64,000 nt of DNA from Augochlora pura (taxonomy: Eukaryota; Arthropoda; Insecta; Hymenoptera; Halictidae): positions 13,950,001 to 14,014,000 of the forward strand of contig NC_135774.1 of assembly GCF_028453695.1 (NCBI RefSeq), given 5' to 3'. The notes beneath the pieces are model-generated. The model had not been told where the DNA came from. It searched no databases and saw only the letters and a list, made by a program, of their open reading frames with translations. The position numbers and the translations under genes were made by a program. Shown here in pieces: positions 13,201 to 26,425 of the stretch; position 1 is the first letter of the stretch, and each line of letters starts with the position of its first letter.

Positions 13201-13260
13201 TCGCGAGGCACATCGACCGGGTGGATCTCGTTATTATTTATTGCCAGCACGAAGCACTTT
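13201..13260. repeat. Duplicated GC-rich module, copy 2
   Basis: The partner of 11751-11810, in the same orientation and 1450 bases apart. Both copies have CT or GA simple repeats beside them. Confidence 0.7.
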
Positions 13261-13399
13261 TCCCCCTTTCATCGTTGCGCCGTGAATAAGCCGGCGATTC
13301 GGTGCCGACGGATGCGGAGAATTCGTCCGTGACGTTTCACGCGGCTGAAACGGTCGGGCGAAATGCGGCCGACAAAAAAAGAGAGCGACGAAGAGCGAA

Positions 13400-13432
13400 A
13401 GAGCGAAAGAGAGAGAGAGAGAGAGAGAGAAA
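13400..13432. repeat. (GA)n microsatellite
   Basis: GAGCGAAA units lead into a perfect GA run. Confidence 0.9.
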
Positions 13433-16400
13433 ACGCGGCCGAGAAGGGAGAGAGAGAGGTAAAGGGTGCGATCGCTGACGATACCTCTGAAAAATCGCCG
13501 TTGTTCGGAAAGATTCATATTCGCGGCCGTGTATCGTTTCTGTTTCCCTTTGTTCCGTACTCCGTCGACGATTCCGAAGCGCTCGCGACCTCCCCCTCGC
13601 CGCGCCTCCTTCACCGTTCGCGTCGTTATGTTAATTGCGACCTTCGAAATTCACCGTGTTAATTATCACCGGCCCTTTTCGCAGGACCCGCGAACCATGC
13701 CCGGCGAAATAATTAGTATCGCCGGAATGATTGACGTACGAAAGCGAAATTCTCGCTCGGCGACGAAACTCCGCTTTGATCGCACGGCCGATGAATGAAC
13801 ATCCGAAATGGGCAGAGAGCGTCCGCCATAGCTCGGTCCGATGAGCTAGAAAACCAAAAAGCCCCGGGATAGTGTTAATAAAATCGCTCGCGCCCCGTCG
13901 CGACGCTCCCCGGGAACGATTCCCGGGGACTCCGTTAATTCCGTCGAGTTTTTCTGCCGCCGACCGGTACCGTCGCCGGTTCAACGGAGGGTATACACGG
14001 TCGAAAGAATCGTTGATTAGTCTCCGTATCACTGTTTCGCCGTATTGTCGGCGCTTTTTGAAACGTTGAATAGCGGCGAGAGCGGTGGGGCTGGTCGTCA
14101 AAGTGACAGATTAATTCGGTGGAAATTATTCGCCGCCGGCCCCGCGCGCTATTCCGCGGGAGTTGTAGACAACGATTACGCTATCCCGCCATGGCGGAGT
14201 GTATAATGGACACGGCGCAATTCCGATCCGGCGGAAAAACCGATATAAAATATTCGCGCCGGTGAATATCTCTCCGGCCACGGTTCTCCCCCCCACGTGT
14301 CCGCGTTATAATTCACGTGCCTATTATTACTCGTTTTTGCGGACCGGCTACTCATTAATTTCTCTTTAATCCTGCAGTCCCTACCGAATCGTAAAACCCA
14401 CATTGTTCGTATAATCTACCGGCGCGAGATATTACGTCAGCGCTTGGGACGTGAATTCCCTCACACGGCGTCGAATTACTGGCTGCTTTTACATGTGAAA
14501 AATATGGACGTAACAAATATTGCACGCATTCACGGCCAGATTTAATAGAGCCCCTGATGATGTCCTTTATGCCGGGCACCCGATAAATTCGCTTGTTAGT
14601 TAACTTTACCGCCGCTATCTCCGAAATTCGGCTATTTTAAAGCGTCTGACCGGTGTAGACTGTTTCTACTTACAATGGTAATTAACACCGATTTAGCGGC
14701 ACATTATCTTTCGCGTTTCAGCGTTTCCATTGCTGCTTAAATAATCCGAGGAGGAATGTCGAAATATTCTTGGCATATATATGTATATATAATAAAAAAG
14801 GAATGTACATTTTTCTAGTTAATTAAGGCTGTTATACATAATTGATTAGTACGTTTGGGAAAAGTATGCCAGAAAATGAGTATCAATATTTTAATATTAA
14901 ATGTAAAAGAAAAGCTATTTGATATTGCTCTTATAGCTTCGAAATTTTATATCCGTAATTTTTTATCTTAACAAAACAATTTACTTTAAGAGCCAATTTC
15001 TATAGAAATTGAAATATTTAAATTTCTGCGTTCTAAAAAAGGAATAAAAAATATATGCCACCAAAGTATCACGCTCCTTAAGTGTATCTAAAAGAATTAA
15101 ATTTACAGTAGCAATTATCAAGTGAATAATATACACGTCACCACAGTCAACAAAAGAAAGATCTCAGTCAAACGGTCTTAGGAATTCAAAAAATCCTCAG
15201 CCACACACAGCAACACAGATAACAGAATATCATAACGCAGCTCCATCAGAGCCAGCAACCTCAAGTAGAAAAGTCAGTAAACAGTCGGACGTCTACTAAA
15301 ATGGATCGGCGAGCTTTCGCGTAGACACGCGCTAAAAATTGCCGCAGTATTTCAGTGACACATTTATGCAAGCGTGATCGCGGGCCTCGTCTGTTTCGAA
15401 TGTGCTCGTCGGGCGGAGATTTCTCCGGCGTAAAATGAAGACACGTCGTAAGTGAACTTTGAGCGTCGAGTGGAATCGAACGGGACGGATGCGAAATGAG
15501 AGGGCGGCGAAACTACGCGCGAAGCGGTGGTGGATAGTGTGCCGGCAGAAGGGTGAAACAACTTAGGAAGAGGAGGAGGAGGAGGGGGGGGGGATGGGAA
15601 AGTCGTCGATGGGGGGATAAATTCATTGAAGTGGATAACTGCATTGTGCCAGAAACACTGCAGGAACACATCCGATTATTGGGAAGACGGGATTTCGGCA
15701 TTTCTTTATCGTTTGGCCGGATGCCAGGGGATGTTGTTTCCTGTCGTCGGGGACCGTTGGCTCGGAAGAATCGGTTCGGTTATTGAAATAATGCACTTTT
15801 ATTGCTCATCCTGACTCCGCGCCGCGTAGCTCTCCCCTCCCCTATCCTCGGCCGGTTTTTCGACCTTCGTTCGCCGGCGAAACGAGGAGAGTGAATAAAG
15901 CCGGGCCGCTTGGGATACGTCGTAACGCGGCTACCGGGCCGGCCGAGTTCCTGCCGGCCGAATTATGCACGCTCAATTTTATTCCTTTTTACCGTGCACG
16001 CCGCCCGCGCGCATCTTGGCTTCCTTTTTCCCCGAGTCTTGCATACATCAACCGCCGAGAGAATCTCGTGCCTGGAATGCGGCTACGCGGGCAGCCCTTC
16101 ACTGGTATACGAACAGCAATATCGCAGCCGGACCGGTCGAAAAGCTGCTACACTGGCCGGATTATCTATCGCGGAGTACACGCCGGGAACATCTGAACAA
16201 CCCTTTATCGGGGGGACTCCCAAACGCGTTCCTGAACTTCTGACGATTGAACGGCGCCGCCACGGTTCCCCGACCGACCGCCCGCCCGCTTCCGTTCGAT
16301 TCCCGGCGTTCTTTCAAATCCGCGGATCCTTGAAAGGAAAATTAACTTCCGCCTAACAGGCGGCTTCGTAAATTCGATCCGCAAGGGTTAAACCGGATTC

Positions 16401-16994
16401 CATCGGACACCGGAACCACCGTCCGGCCCTTCTGCTATCTGGAGATTCTGCCACGTATCGTTGCATCCGCCCTCTACGACGGACAAAAAACTTCAACCTC
16501 TTTCGCGCCCGGTATCAAAGTGGTTTAGTATCGATCTCCGAGCTCGTGACCGGCCTGCGAACAATCTTCGACCGTTTTCTTTCTTTCCTTCTTACGTTCG
16601 TTCTTTCTTTCTTACTTCCTTCCGTCCAGCCAGCGGCCTCGAGGAATCTGGCGAAAATTGCGGCGACGGCCACTACTTGTATCGAATTAAGCAGCACGGC
16701 TTGATGGGGATTCTTGCTGCAACGATTTAAGCGGCATGCGATGAATACCCAGTTGTTTTTAGTGTCTCTGTAATTGTTATTTTATCTATTTTACTTAACA
16801 CTTTCGCGATCGTAATTTATATAGGAGTATATCATATTTAATTAAATGAAAATTTTAAAGCGGACTTATATGGTGTCAATTACTTCAGTAATTGTAGTTC
16901 GTAGAAGTCTTAATAAAATTAAAAATTTACAATGCTGATTAGCGTAAAAATTGATCCATTCAGTCATGAAATTATTCAATTTAAAACAGTGAGA

Positions 16995-17940
16995 CCTGCC
17001 CATTTGGTTGACTAAGTGTTAATAATTGAATAACGCGTGGAAAACTGCATCTCACTTATTCTACTTTTCTGTTGACAGACAGTCGTGTACTACTTCTCTC
17101 ATTCAGCATTTCATTTAGGTTGATTAGAGATCATGGTACTCTATTCAGTTTCATCGTAGGCTAACAAATTGTATTATCTTATAACATTTGTAATTCTTAT
17201 AACTTTTGTGATTATAGACAGTTCATTCTTTCCAGTCAGCAAACCAGTTTGTTGTCTGACCATAGGTTGTCTGCTTTTAGCTTGTTATTTCTCTTGATAT
17301 GTTTCTTGATTGGAATTATTATATATCATCATTATTATACATTAGAATTATTTTATATTATTATTATTAGTTTCTATTATTATTAGAATTATTGTATATT
17401 ATTATTAGTAGTAGTATTATTAGTAGTATAAAACTAGTAATTTTTACTATTATATATTATATTATATACTATAGTAACTGTATATTATACATTATCTTAG
17501 ACCTGCTAGGTTCTACACACTTCAACTTACAAACATTTTTCTTCCATTTATCTGTAAATCAGTACTCAGCTTACCATTTCCCTCTCTCCGACCCCAAATT
17601 GCGATATGCAATTGGTCTAACGACAACAGTGTACAAACCATCTTACCATACTCGTTTGACCACTGACCCTGCTATTCTACTGTAGCACAGGCAATAGCCT
17701 GCCATTCTCTCATTGACCCTACTGACACATTCCGCTCGTCCGACCATGACCAGCACTGTTCTCGGTGGTCTAACACTAAATTGTCCCATTCTACTTGCCC
17801 GACCATACGCTGTTATCCCTTGGTCGGTCCTTAGAAGGGCCACACCTCTGTTTACAGGAATGTCTGGCCTATCTGCCCGATCGCTGCGCGTCCTGTTCTA
17901 CCTGTCTGATCACAGGCGAATCTATTCTACTTGGCGATGA
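16995..17940. repeat. Diverged tandem-repeat locus 2, split by an ATT repeat
   Basis: It shows the same blocks as locus 3: TTATTCTACTT at 17057, GTCTGACCATAGG at 17254, GTCCGACCATGACC near 17738, TCCCATTCTACTTGCCCGAC at 17784 and TCTATTCTACTTGG at 17921. An AT-rich trinucleotide repeat (17318-17490) interrupts it. Units are roughly 30-60 bases and poorly conserved. Confidence 0.6.
17318..17490. repeat. (ATT)n / (AGT)n trinucleotide repeat
   Basis: Long imperfect ATT repeats with TAG/AGT variants. The Ile/Tyr-rich open frame across it is an artefact. Confidence 0.85.
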
Positions 17941-18045
17941 TAGATGCACGTTCTCGCTCCCCTGCGAATATTGAAAACGTCGTTTCACGTTGCCTGGATG
18001 TTGGGCTGGTTCCAGCGGCCAGGAAACGCCCCACCTTCTCTCTGA

Positions 18046-18055
18046 CGATTCTCTC

Positions 18056-18097
<42 letters not shown>

Positions 18098-18101
18098 TCT
18101 T
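18046..18101. repeat. (CT)n microsatellite
   Basis: A near-perfect CT run of about 40 bases with pyrimidine-rich flanks, just right of repeat locus 2. Confidence 0.95.
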
Positions 18102-20578
18102 CGTTTCTCTCTGGAGCCTCTCGTTTTATCCTCCGGCTCCGGACGGACCGGCGTTCCCTCGTTCCCGCACGGCTTTCGCCAACACAAACAACGGGACGGT
18201 TTACACGCACCGACGAGTCCCGCGTTTACCTGGCCTCCGCCGATCGATCCACCGGCCCGTCAATCTCGCGCCCCTTTTCCTCCAATCGTCACCGCCGCCG
18301 CAGCCGCCCGTCACCGTTAATAATTGCATAAACAACCTCCGCAGACCCGGGTGTTGATTCCTCGGTGAAAACCGGCGAGGCGGCTCGTCCCCGATCGCCG
18401 CGGATCACCGGCCAATAACGACTACCGAAAAAAATGGATCTCCGAATTCTCGGCGGGCAATTCAGCGCGCGACAACGACGACGAGAATCCCATGCTCGAT
18501 TCGATAATGATAAATCCCGGACACGGTCGCCGACGGGAAGGGTAACCGGGGGCAAGAATTGGAAATTTTTCCGCGGAACTTCGGACCGAGTCGCCGTGGC
18601 CCTCGTAAATCGTTTCCTCGGCGCGGTGGGGGGAGCACTTGATAACCGGAAGTTTGGCCCGATAGCGTCCATACGTTTGACCCTGGCGTCCAATTGTCGT
18701 AAGTTCTCGCCTCCTTAACCCTTAAGTCCGAGTGGCACGGCGCCCCGGCGCGTTTCGACAAGATCGTTACCCTTAAAATATCGAAAAGTTCGGCACCCGA
18801 CCGCCCGTTCCCGCCAGTCTCGCTGCCCCCCGTAGCCTCCCCCCGGACTCGGAACTTTCGGATTACTTTCTTCTTTATTAAAATCGTGTAGACGGTAATG
18901 AAGCTGTCAGGAGGCCGGCCTAATCCGCAGGCCGGCACCGGTGCGCGTAAACGCGAACTGTTTTTCCGTTCGACGTCTGGCTTTAGTGGCACTTAGACCC
19001 GCCGTGAAAATGAATTTCGCTTCCCGCGGATTCCTCCAACATTGATGAAGAGGGCAGCTGCGCCCTTTGGCTCGAACGTAAATGGAAGGAAATGGAAGGC
19101 CGACGGAACTTCCTGCGGGGCCCCCCCTGTTTCTCTTAGCGTTGTTAAACTCTTCCATTATCGCGCGGCGTATCTTATTAATTCAGGCCTCGGGACGGGT
19201 GGATCTGACGGGAGTGATTTTGTGATTATGTTGTAATAAATCGCTTGGTAAGCTAGTTAGAAATGATGTGATTATATTAGTTTAGTTCTAGATAGAAGGG
19301 TTGATTATAGAAAGAGGTGATATCAGTAGTTGTCGAGGTTATATTTATCTTTTCACTACGATCACTGTCAAAATTTGACTGGTATAGTTGGTGGAAAAAT
19401 AATTTTAATTTTTAATATTCTATGAACTTTTATTTCAATAACTTTCCATCAAAGTTATAAATATTCATACATTTTAAAAACCACTCGCGGGAAATGAGGA
19501 GGCCCTGAGGTTATTTGAGGAAAAGAGGAAAGTTACATCAAATGACCTACGAATATTAAAACATTTTTGGACACTCTGTATACTGTATACTAACACACAT
19601 CCCTCGTGCCTTGTATTAACATTACCTTCCCTTAAAAATAAAAATTAACAGAACTTCAATTCAAAATGCATCGTCGTCCATTTAATCGAATCATAGTACA
19701 AATTTTAATAAATGATCCATGCAAAATTGCAATAAAAATCCACAAAGTTCATCAACAATGTCCTCAATAATTCCCTTGGAATTCATTCGAGTATCATACA
19801 CGGTACACCGCAAAGGGTTCCTCAAAATTCACGGCCGTCTCCATCTTCAAATTACGCGGCGCCTCCCGAATCATTGACACACACTACTGCGAAAACATTC
19901 CCGGCTCGAATATCAGCGATTACAGGAGGTGAATGTATCACGGCAGACGGTCGAGTTTCTATCGCGTCGCGCGGGTCTGGCTTGGGAAGCCGGCACATGT
20001 TAACAAGACGTCAAACGCAGACGTCAGGGATTTCCGTCAGGGCGAATTATCCGCGCGATCGGGCGCGCGACCCTCGACAACGACTCCGCTCTCGAAATAT
20101 ACATCAAGATCTCCATCTCCCCCCTCCCCCTCCCCACTCCGCTAAACTTTTCAATTTTCCAGCGGATTTATGATGCTCGGGCCGTCGACCGCCGCGAACG
20201 CCGATTCAATCCACGTTGCCCGGCCATCGATTTCCCGGACGATATCGTGTCGTCCAGCCGCGAATCGAATTTCAGACCGGCCTCCGTAACAAATGTACGT
20301 ACTGCACAATAATGCGTCCCGAATCGGCGGCCGGGCAAAAATGCCGGCGGAAGATCGAGTACAATGTCCACATTCCATTTTCAGGGGAGACGTATATACA
20401 GACGGAGGCGCCGCCAGTGGATCGCGCCGATGCCCCCGTAGATCGTTCGATCCGCAGATCGATGGGGGGAGGACACACGATCGGCGAACATTGCCGGCGT
20501 CCTTTCAGCCGGGCTATTCGAAATATCTTGCTCGCCCGTGTGTTTCCTCTGTTCACGCGTTCTCGCACATATACAACC

Positions 20579-20695
20579 AGAGAGGAAGAGAGAGAGAGAG
20601 AGAAGGAAAGAACGAGAGAACGAAGGAAAGGGAGAAAGAGAGAACGAGGGAAACAGAGAAAGAAAGGACGAGATGGAAAGAGAGAAGAAGACAAG
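20579..20695. repeat. Purine-rich GA/GAAAG tract
   Basis: About 115 bases almost entirely of purines on the plus strand, with GAGA, GAAAG and GAACGAG variants. It encodes Arg/Glu/Lys on plus frames and Ser/Leu/Phe on minus frames; neither is treated as coding. Confidence 0.85.
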
Positions 20696-23600
20696 CTCGC
20701 GCGCACAAATAGCGAGAAAGAGGAGGACGGGCGAATGTAACGCGCGCGATCACCGTTCCGGGTTTTCCCGGGGATCTCGAGAAGAGATCTCGGAGCGCAG
20801 GTGTCCCGCGGCGAAGATTCCCGAAGGAGATTTCCCGGAGTCTAACGCTACTATCGTTTCCACGGTGTGCGAGATTGCGTCGCTCACGACGGGTTCCTTT
20901 TTTCTTTCCTGCCCGCCCTATTTTCGATTTCAACTCCTCTGACGGTCGCCAGCCACCCCTCCATCCCGGACCACCCCTTATCTCGTCGTCTATACCCGGC
21001 GTGCCGGTCGCCACGGTGACGTCGCCGCGGCGACAAGAGATTGGAAAGGACGGCCGTGGAGAGTCCGGGGGACCACGACGGTGAAACAACCGGAGAGAGC
21101 AAGTTTATAATCGAAGGGGAACGGTGTACACGGCCGGGTGCTCGGGATCGCGGCAAATCCCAGAAATGAGTTGAACGCCGGTGGAACCTGTGCGCCGGGG
21201 TCTGGGTGGAGCCACGTTGCCGGTAGAGACAGGCAGCACGGGAAATGAGAAAAACTCGTGGCTGCGAATCCTACGGACAACTTGTTCGATAACGGGACCC
21301 CCGTTTCTTTCGGGGATTTTTAGATTAGGGGTTAAGAAGTTTCCACGAGACGCGAGGCTTTCCCCAACCCGACCTCGCCAGCTCACTTTTCTCACGGACT
21401 GTCTTTGGCGCGCGTCTCCGTCTGACTAGTCGATCGGCGGGACAATCGGCAGCTGTGGAAATCCAATGGGCAAGGTACGACGGTGGGACGAGGTGACGGG
21501 ATCGTGTTAGAATCAAGGAACTTTCGATGGAAATTAGATGAAGCGATGATTTTTCTACTTGTTTTAAAATCTAAATTGAAACTGAAATTACTTTGCAATA
21601 CCTATACGATGTGGTATAAGTTGCGCAGCGTGCGGGAAAAGCGTTTCTGGGAATACAAGCGTAGATTATATAATGTACGACTGAGCGAAGAAGGAAATTA
21701 AATGTCAAAGCATTGTAATTGACAAAGTCGAGGCAGTAGGCGAGAGTCAATTAACAGAGAGTCCTTGCACTGTAATAACAAGTGAGACTCGTGCTGTATC
21801 TTTTATACGTACAAACGGCATATCAAAGAATTTATTAAACTATAAAATTTCTTAACTATATTAACTATACGAATAAAATGAAATCTAAACCCATCAGAAA
21901 GAAAATATCTATTAGGGTAATTACTAAGTACGAAACTATGCTAATCATCGTAGCTGTGTCAAATAATCACAGCTGGAGAACAATCCAGGGACGTTTGACG
22001 ATGTTATGAATACTGGCCAGCATTTCGGGAAGAACTGTTATTGTTCGCCGTGTTGCAGCCTGGCCGTTGAACGAGATGATACCACCGTGCTCGAAAAAAG
22101 CAAGCGTAAATTGGGAATGAAATGTTTTCATGCGCGGAGAATGAACGTTGATAGCTGGATTCGCGCGTGTCTGTTTTCACTGTAAGTAGAAACGGTTCGC
22201 AACGGGCTGACGCGTTGTCCAAGTACTGTTCGATAACACGCGTGTGCAACGCCGCCGACATTCGAGTGCAATTTTTATCGTAAACAAAGCGCGATACACG
22301 TTTCATCGGTACACGGTGTTCCGCAGCGGGAATTGACATTTTTACGAATTCCGCGAGCCACCCGGCACGCGAAAGTGGCTTTCCGGTACAAATTACAGAA
22401 TTCTTTGTCCCGTAGCGCTTTCGACGCGCGGCCTAATTAAGCGACACAGAGGAGCCGCACAGTTTTCCTCTACTGTATTTCCCATCGAGCCGGCGGAAGT
22501 GTTACAGATGAAGGAAGAAGGAATTTCCCGCTGGCGGAAAGACCATGCTCCCAACATTCGGGAACCGGGTCAAAGGATACTTCGGTTCTTGCTCTTCCGT
22601 TCTTCTTTCGTCTCGGGGAATTTATAGCGTCCTTCCGACTGCAGTGCATGTTTCGGAGCCATTTTTAATGATCGCGGAAACACTCGGAATTCGTTTACGT
22701 TCGGCGAGCACTTCGCCCAAACGATATCAGCTACAGTTGACAATAAAATCGTGTCTACAGAACGAGTTCCTCGTGCGTCCGACCATTGACTTTCTATACT
22801 ACTGTGACTAAGAGACATCTTCATCCATTTGGCTGAAAGTAATCTAATTGATGATATTTTTCTAAATTAAATTCACTCATCCCTAATTATTAGTAATTCA
22901 ATACTTAATTGTTTATGACGATATTTATATTATTTTATATATAAGTATGAATATGGAATTAAAAATAGCAAGGGGTGGTCGATTTTGACCTGCGAATTCT
23001 AATGGCAAAAAAATGAATGTACCATGTAAAATAATGATTTTATTTAGTAAATCTTTCATCGAAAAAATCTTTAACAGAATCTTCTGAGTTGTATCGAATA
23101 AATTCGAGTAATCGTTGACAACGAAATAAAACCGAGTGTCTGGTTACACCTCACGTCGAGAGCGGAGCGGCGATGAGTCCACAAATTTCCGCTAATCGAT
23201 GACCGAAAACGTTTTCGAGGGCTTGCGCAATATTTCTCTTCCGCGAAAACACAGCAGATTCCTCCTTTTGTTCGGTGCTGCCTTATGAATATTCGATGAG
23301 CAGTCTCCCGGCGAAAAACAACAGTCCCGGCCGATCTTATATTTCCCCCGCTGACGTCGCGTGATTTAATTCGACTCGCTGCGAGCCGACGGTTCGCGGG
23401 ACCGTGCCCGCGCGCGATTCATAACACGGAATTGGTACTAAATTAGGGATTCGACGAGCGGAATACGGCCTGGGTGCCCGGCGTTAAAAGTCGCCGGGAA
23501 CGGGGCGTGAGAGATCGATAAATCTTGCTTTAGGGGGAGAGCCGACGACGCCCCAGAGCTCGCGGTCTGCGCGGAGAAACCGGCCGCGAGAAGGAAAGCC

Positions 23601-23830
23601 ACTTCCGTGGAAATAGTATTAAGTGCTGCGGCGATCATAAATAACGCGGCCGTGGCGGCGTAATAAATGAACGGCCGTGCATTATATCGCTAAACCGGAA
23701 GAGATACGACTGTGACATTAATCACGCGCGAATCAGTCACGATTGAAAAACCCGAGTCACGGCGGAGCTTCGCTGTTCCCCGAATAAAAGAAAGCTACTT
23801 AATGCCATCAATCAACTATGCCCCGCGCTC

Positions 23831-23843
23831 GCGCGCGCGCGCG
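23831..23843. repeat. (GC)n dinucleotide run
   Basis: An alternating CpG run in a CpG-rich block. Confidence 0.8.
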
Positions 23844-24249
23844 GCGGGAACAATTCTTCCCACGGTGTCGTTCCCGTTGGTTCGCTGTCGCCCTCTGACC
23901 CAATGACAGAATATTTATCTGTGCGCTGGTATCGGGGCCGACCATTTGCACTCGATGCGATTTAAACGCCGAATTCGAGCTAGTTTTTCCGATCTACTGC
24001 ATTTTGAAATATGGAGAAATACAGGAATAGATATTACTATGAAATGCGAGTTCAGAGGGTACACTAAACGCACCAAGCACTAATAGGTTTACCTTTTTAT
24101 AAACATTATAAATTTTGCAGTTATTCATTGTACAATTTTTGTGATGATATATGCTTGAGTAAATAAATGTAAAAAATTATTTGTCATAAAAGATAACAAG
24201 CATACAGTCCACATAAAATATTTTCACTCCATTTTACTCTGCCAATGAA

Positions 24250-25440
24250 GAAGTCCCATTTGTCTGACCATACGACATCCTAATCCACTTCATTAATTAT
24301 AAACCATGTCGTGCTGCTGTGGTTCATCACGCTGGTCGCAGACAGTCCCATTCTACTTAGCGCGACCAGGGTCGTCCTATTCTACTTTGCCTAACTAAGC
24401 GACGTCCCTGTTGCAGCATGTCTGAACACGGACCGTCCTATTTCCACTTTCCACTTTCCGGACCGCAGACTTCATTATTATATCCTGCTGTAATTTATTG
24501 AGCCGGCCGCAGGCGGTATTAACGCAATCGGTCAAATCGGGAATTATTATAGTCTCCTTTGGCAGAATTAATGGCATATCTCTCTCTCTCTCTCGCGCGC
24601 GCCCGCTTGTCCGAGTATAGACATTCCTATTGCAAAGCTACAGACAGCACAATCTACTCTGCTGCAGTTCATTGGTCTGACCACAGAGAGCCTCGCTCTA
24701 CTTGGTCAGAGCAAGCGCGGTTCCAAACTACTTAACCCCGGTCTAATGAGGTCCTTGTCGCACTTGTCGGACCATAGACTAGGCTATTCTACTTTGTTGC
24801 AGCCCCTATGTCGAATCGCACAGGGTCCCATTCTACTTTGACAGAACAGAAGCTGCTCCGAACTACTCTCTGTGATCAAAGACTGCAGCCACTTGTCTGG
24901 TTACAGAGTCTGTCGTACCAATTTGTGCAAACAAACGCTTCCCGTGTTTCGCTTGTTCCAGTTTGAAACCTTCTTTCGAACTCCACTTGATCGAAGAGAT
25001 TTTTATTCTTTAAATTGTCAGTAACTTTAAATAGTTAAGCGAAGTTCTTCAGAGGCGTTCTGGGATTATATACTAATGCTCAGTCAGAGTCCCCGTCCTC
25101 GTCGCACGTTTTCGACCATGGACCGTTCCATTCTACTTCGTTAGAGTTTGTCTAGCCGCAGACAGGCTCGTTCTACTTCGACAAGCTGGAAACTGTTCCG
25201 GACTACTCCGCCCGATCAGAAACTTTTCCTATACCTCTTGCGTCACCGCGAACTTCATTGTTCTACCAAAAATACTGTTTTCACTCGAGCAGTCTGACCA
25301 TGCACGGTCTCATTCCGCTACGCGCTACGCCGCTTCTCGCAGTCCAATCAAAGAAAGCGATTTCCATAAATCTCTTTGCGAGTCGCAGAGGCCTTTGAAG
25401 AAAAGTTCTTCGGAAACACTTTGAGATTACATACAAAAGC
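24250..25440. repeat. Diverged tandem-repeat locus 3 (clearest copies of the shared family)
   Basis: The best unit is about 31-35 bases: TTGTC(T/G)GACCATAGAC, a spacer, then (C)CATTCTACTTTG. It is seen at 24256, 24346, 24380, 24675, 24763, 24826, 25112, 25150 and 25291. A second variant, GAACAGAAGCTGCTCCGAACTACT-like, alternates with it (24710, 24845, 25180). A larger duplication of about 360 bases is also visible (25040-25078 against 25401-25440). Confidence 0.7.
24579..24602. repeat. (CT)n-(CG)n compound microsatellite
   Basis: A TCTCTC run passes directly into GCGCGCGC, inside repeat locus 3. Confidence 0.9.
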
Positions 25441-26180
25441 CCGGGCGCGCCTCTAACCGTGCTCGCGGACCACCCTGAAAATGGAACTTGCTCGATCGAA
25501 TCCCTCCGCTTCTTACAAGCGTTCCCATTTTCCAGGTGCTCAAGAGCGCGCAACCCCTTCGCCTCTCGTCGAGGCGATCCGCCAAAGCAGCCACTTGGAT
25601 TGGCTCAATTAACGAATAGAATGTGCTGACCCGTGGCTTTTGCACGTTAATTGGCTCGAAGAGTCCGCGGCGCTTAAGCCGCCCCCCCCCGTCCGCCTCC
25701 TTCCTCGCCCCGTGTTTCAACTGTTCCCTTCTGCGCCAGGTGAAAAACGGTTCTCGTTACATGCACGGCTTGGCTCGGGGGCGCGGCGCGGTTCGCCCCG
25801 GCTCCGGCGAAATTGCCGCGTGCTTCGAAAGTTAAATGAAGCGGTAGAACAAACTAACTACTTATTAATTTACAGGGAACTAATGAATGGGTCGCGGGCT
25901 ACGCTCTGACGGCGCGCCGGCGTCCTCGAGACGCGTATCCGACAGCCGGATGAGCGAGCTTCTGCCATCGTGGGTGCGCGAACAACGAATACGCGGACGC
26001 CGGATCTAGAGCCCTTCTGCGACAGGAAATCACTGCGAGGGATCGTCTCCTCTGTGACAGCGTTCTGAATTTTGAAATCGAAAATTTCCTTCGACAATTT
26101 TGTTCGCGGGACTTTTGAGTTTTTAATCGCTCGGTTATAACGATCTATTTTTGAGATTAATTTTGTTCCAGGATTTTAAG

Positions 26181-26297
26181 AAGTGGAATTAAAAGCAGAA
26201 TTATAAATAGAGTTAAAAGTAGAATTAAAAGTAGAGTTAAAAGTGGAATTGAAAGTAGAGTTAAAAGTGGAATTAAAGTAAGGAGAATTAAAAGTTG
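26181..26297. repeat. 12-bp tandem repeat (GTAGAATTAAAA)
   Basis: About nine imperfect copies of GT(A/G)GA(A/G)TTAAAA. On the minus strand it gives a Leu/Ile/Thr-rich frame, an artefact of the 12-base period. Confidence 0.9.
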
Positions 26298-26304
26298 TTT
26301 TAAA

Positions 26305-26425
26305 GTTACTCTAAAACATGCGAAATTTATGAAAATGTAGCACAAGCATTTTATGCTAAAATATGAGAGGAGTATTTTTGTGGTAAAATGTGAAATCGTT
26401 ATTCATTTATGACGTCTGCTGCTAA
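26305..26425. repeat. Dispersed repeat copy A
   Basis: Aligns with 49025-49145 in the same orientation. Shared blocks are TCTAAAA-TG-GAAATT, TAGCACAA/TTACACAA, GAG-AGTATTTT, GTAAAATGT(G/A)AAATCG and TTATGACGT, in the same order and nearly the same spacing. No open frame is shared. The AT-rich island continues to about 26940 without further recognisable structure apart from AATA-rich simple sequence. Confidence 0.7.

Larger units (their letters stand above)
10560..24250. other. Non-coding region, 10.6-24.3 kb
   Basis: AT-rich islands lie at 10560-11060, 12012-12676, 14750-15260, 16741-17500, 19220-19800, 21690-21960, 22800-23100 and 24000-24240. The DNA between them is CpG-rich with many TTAA/AATTAATT patches. 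A G-run and GGA repeat is at 15566-15594. No gene was recognised. Confidence 0.6.

Noticed and set aside
20216..21089. Overlapping plus and minus frames of 174-178 codons
   Set aside because: Much of their length is the GA/GAAAG purine tract read as Arg/Glu/Lys or Ser/Leu/Phe.
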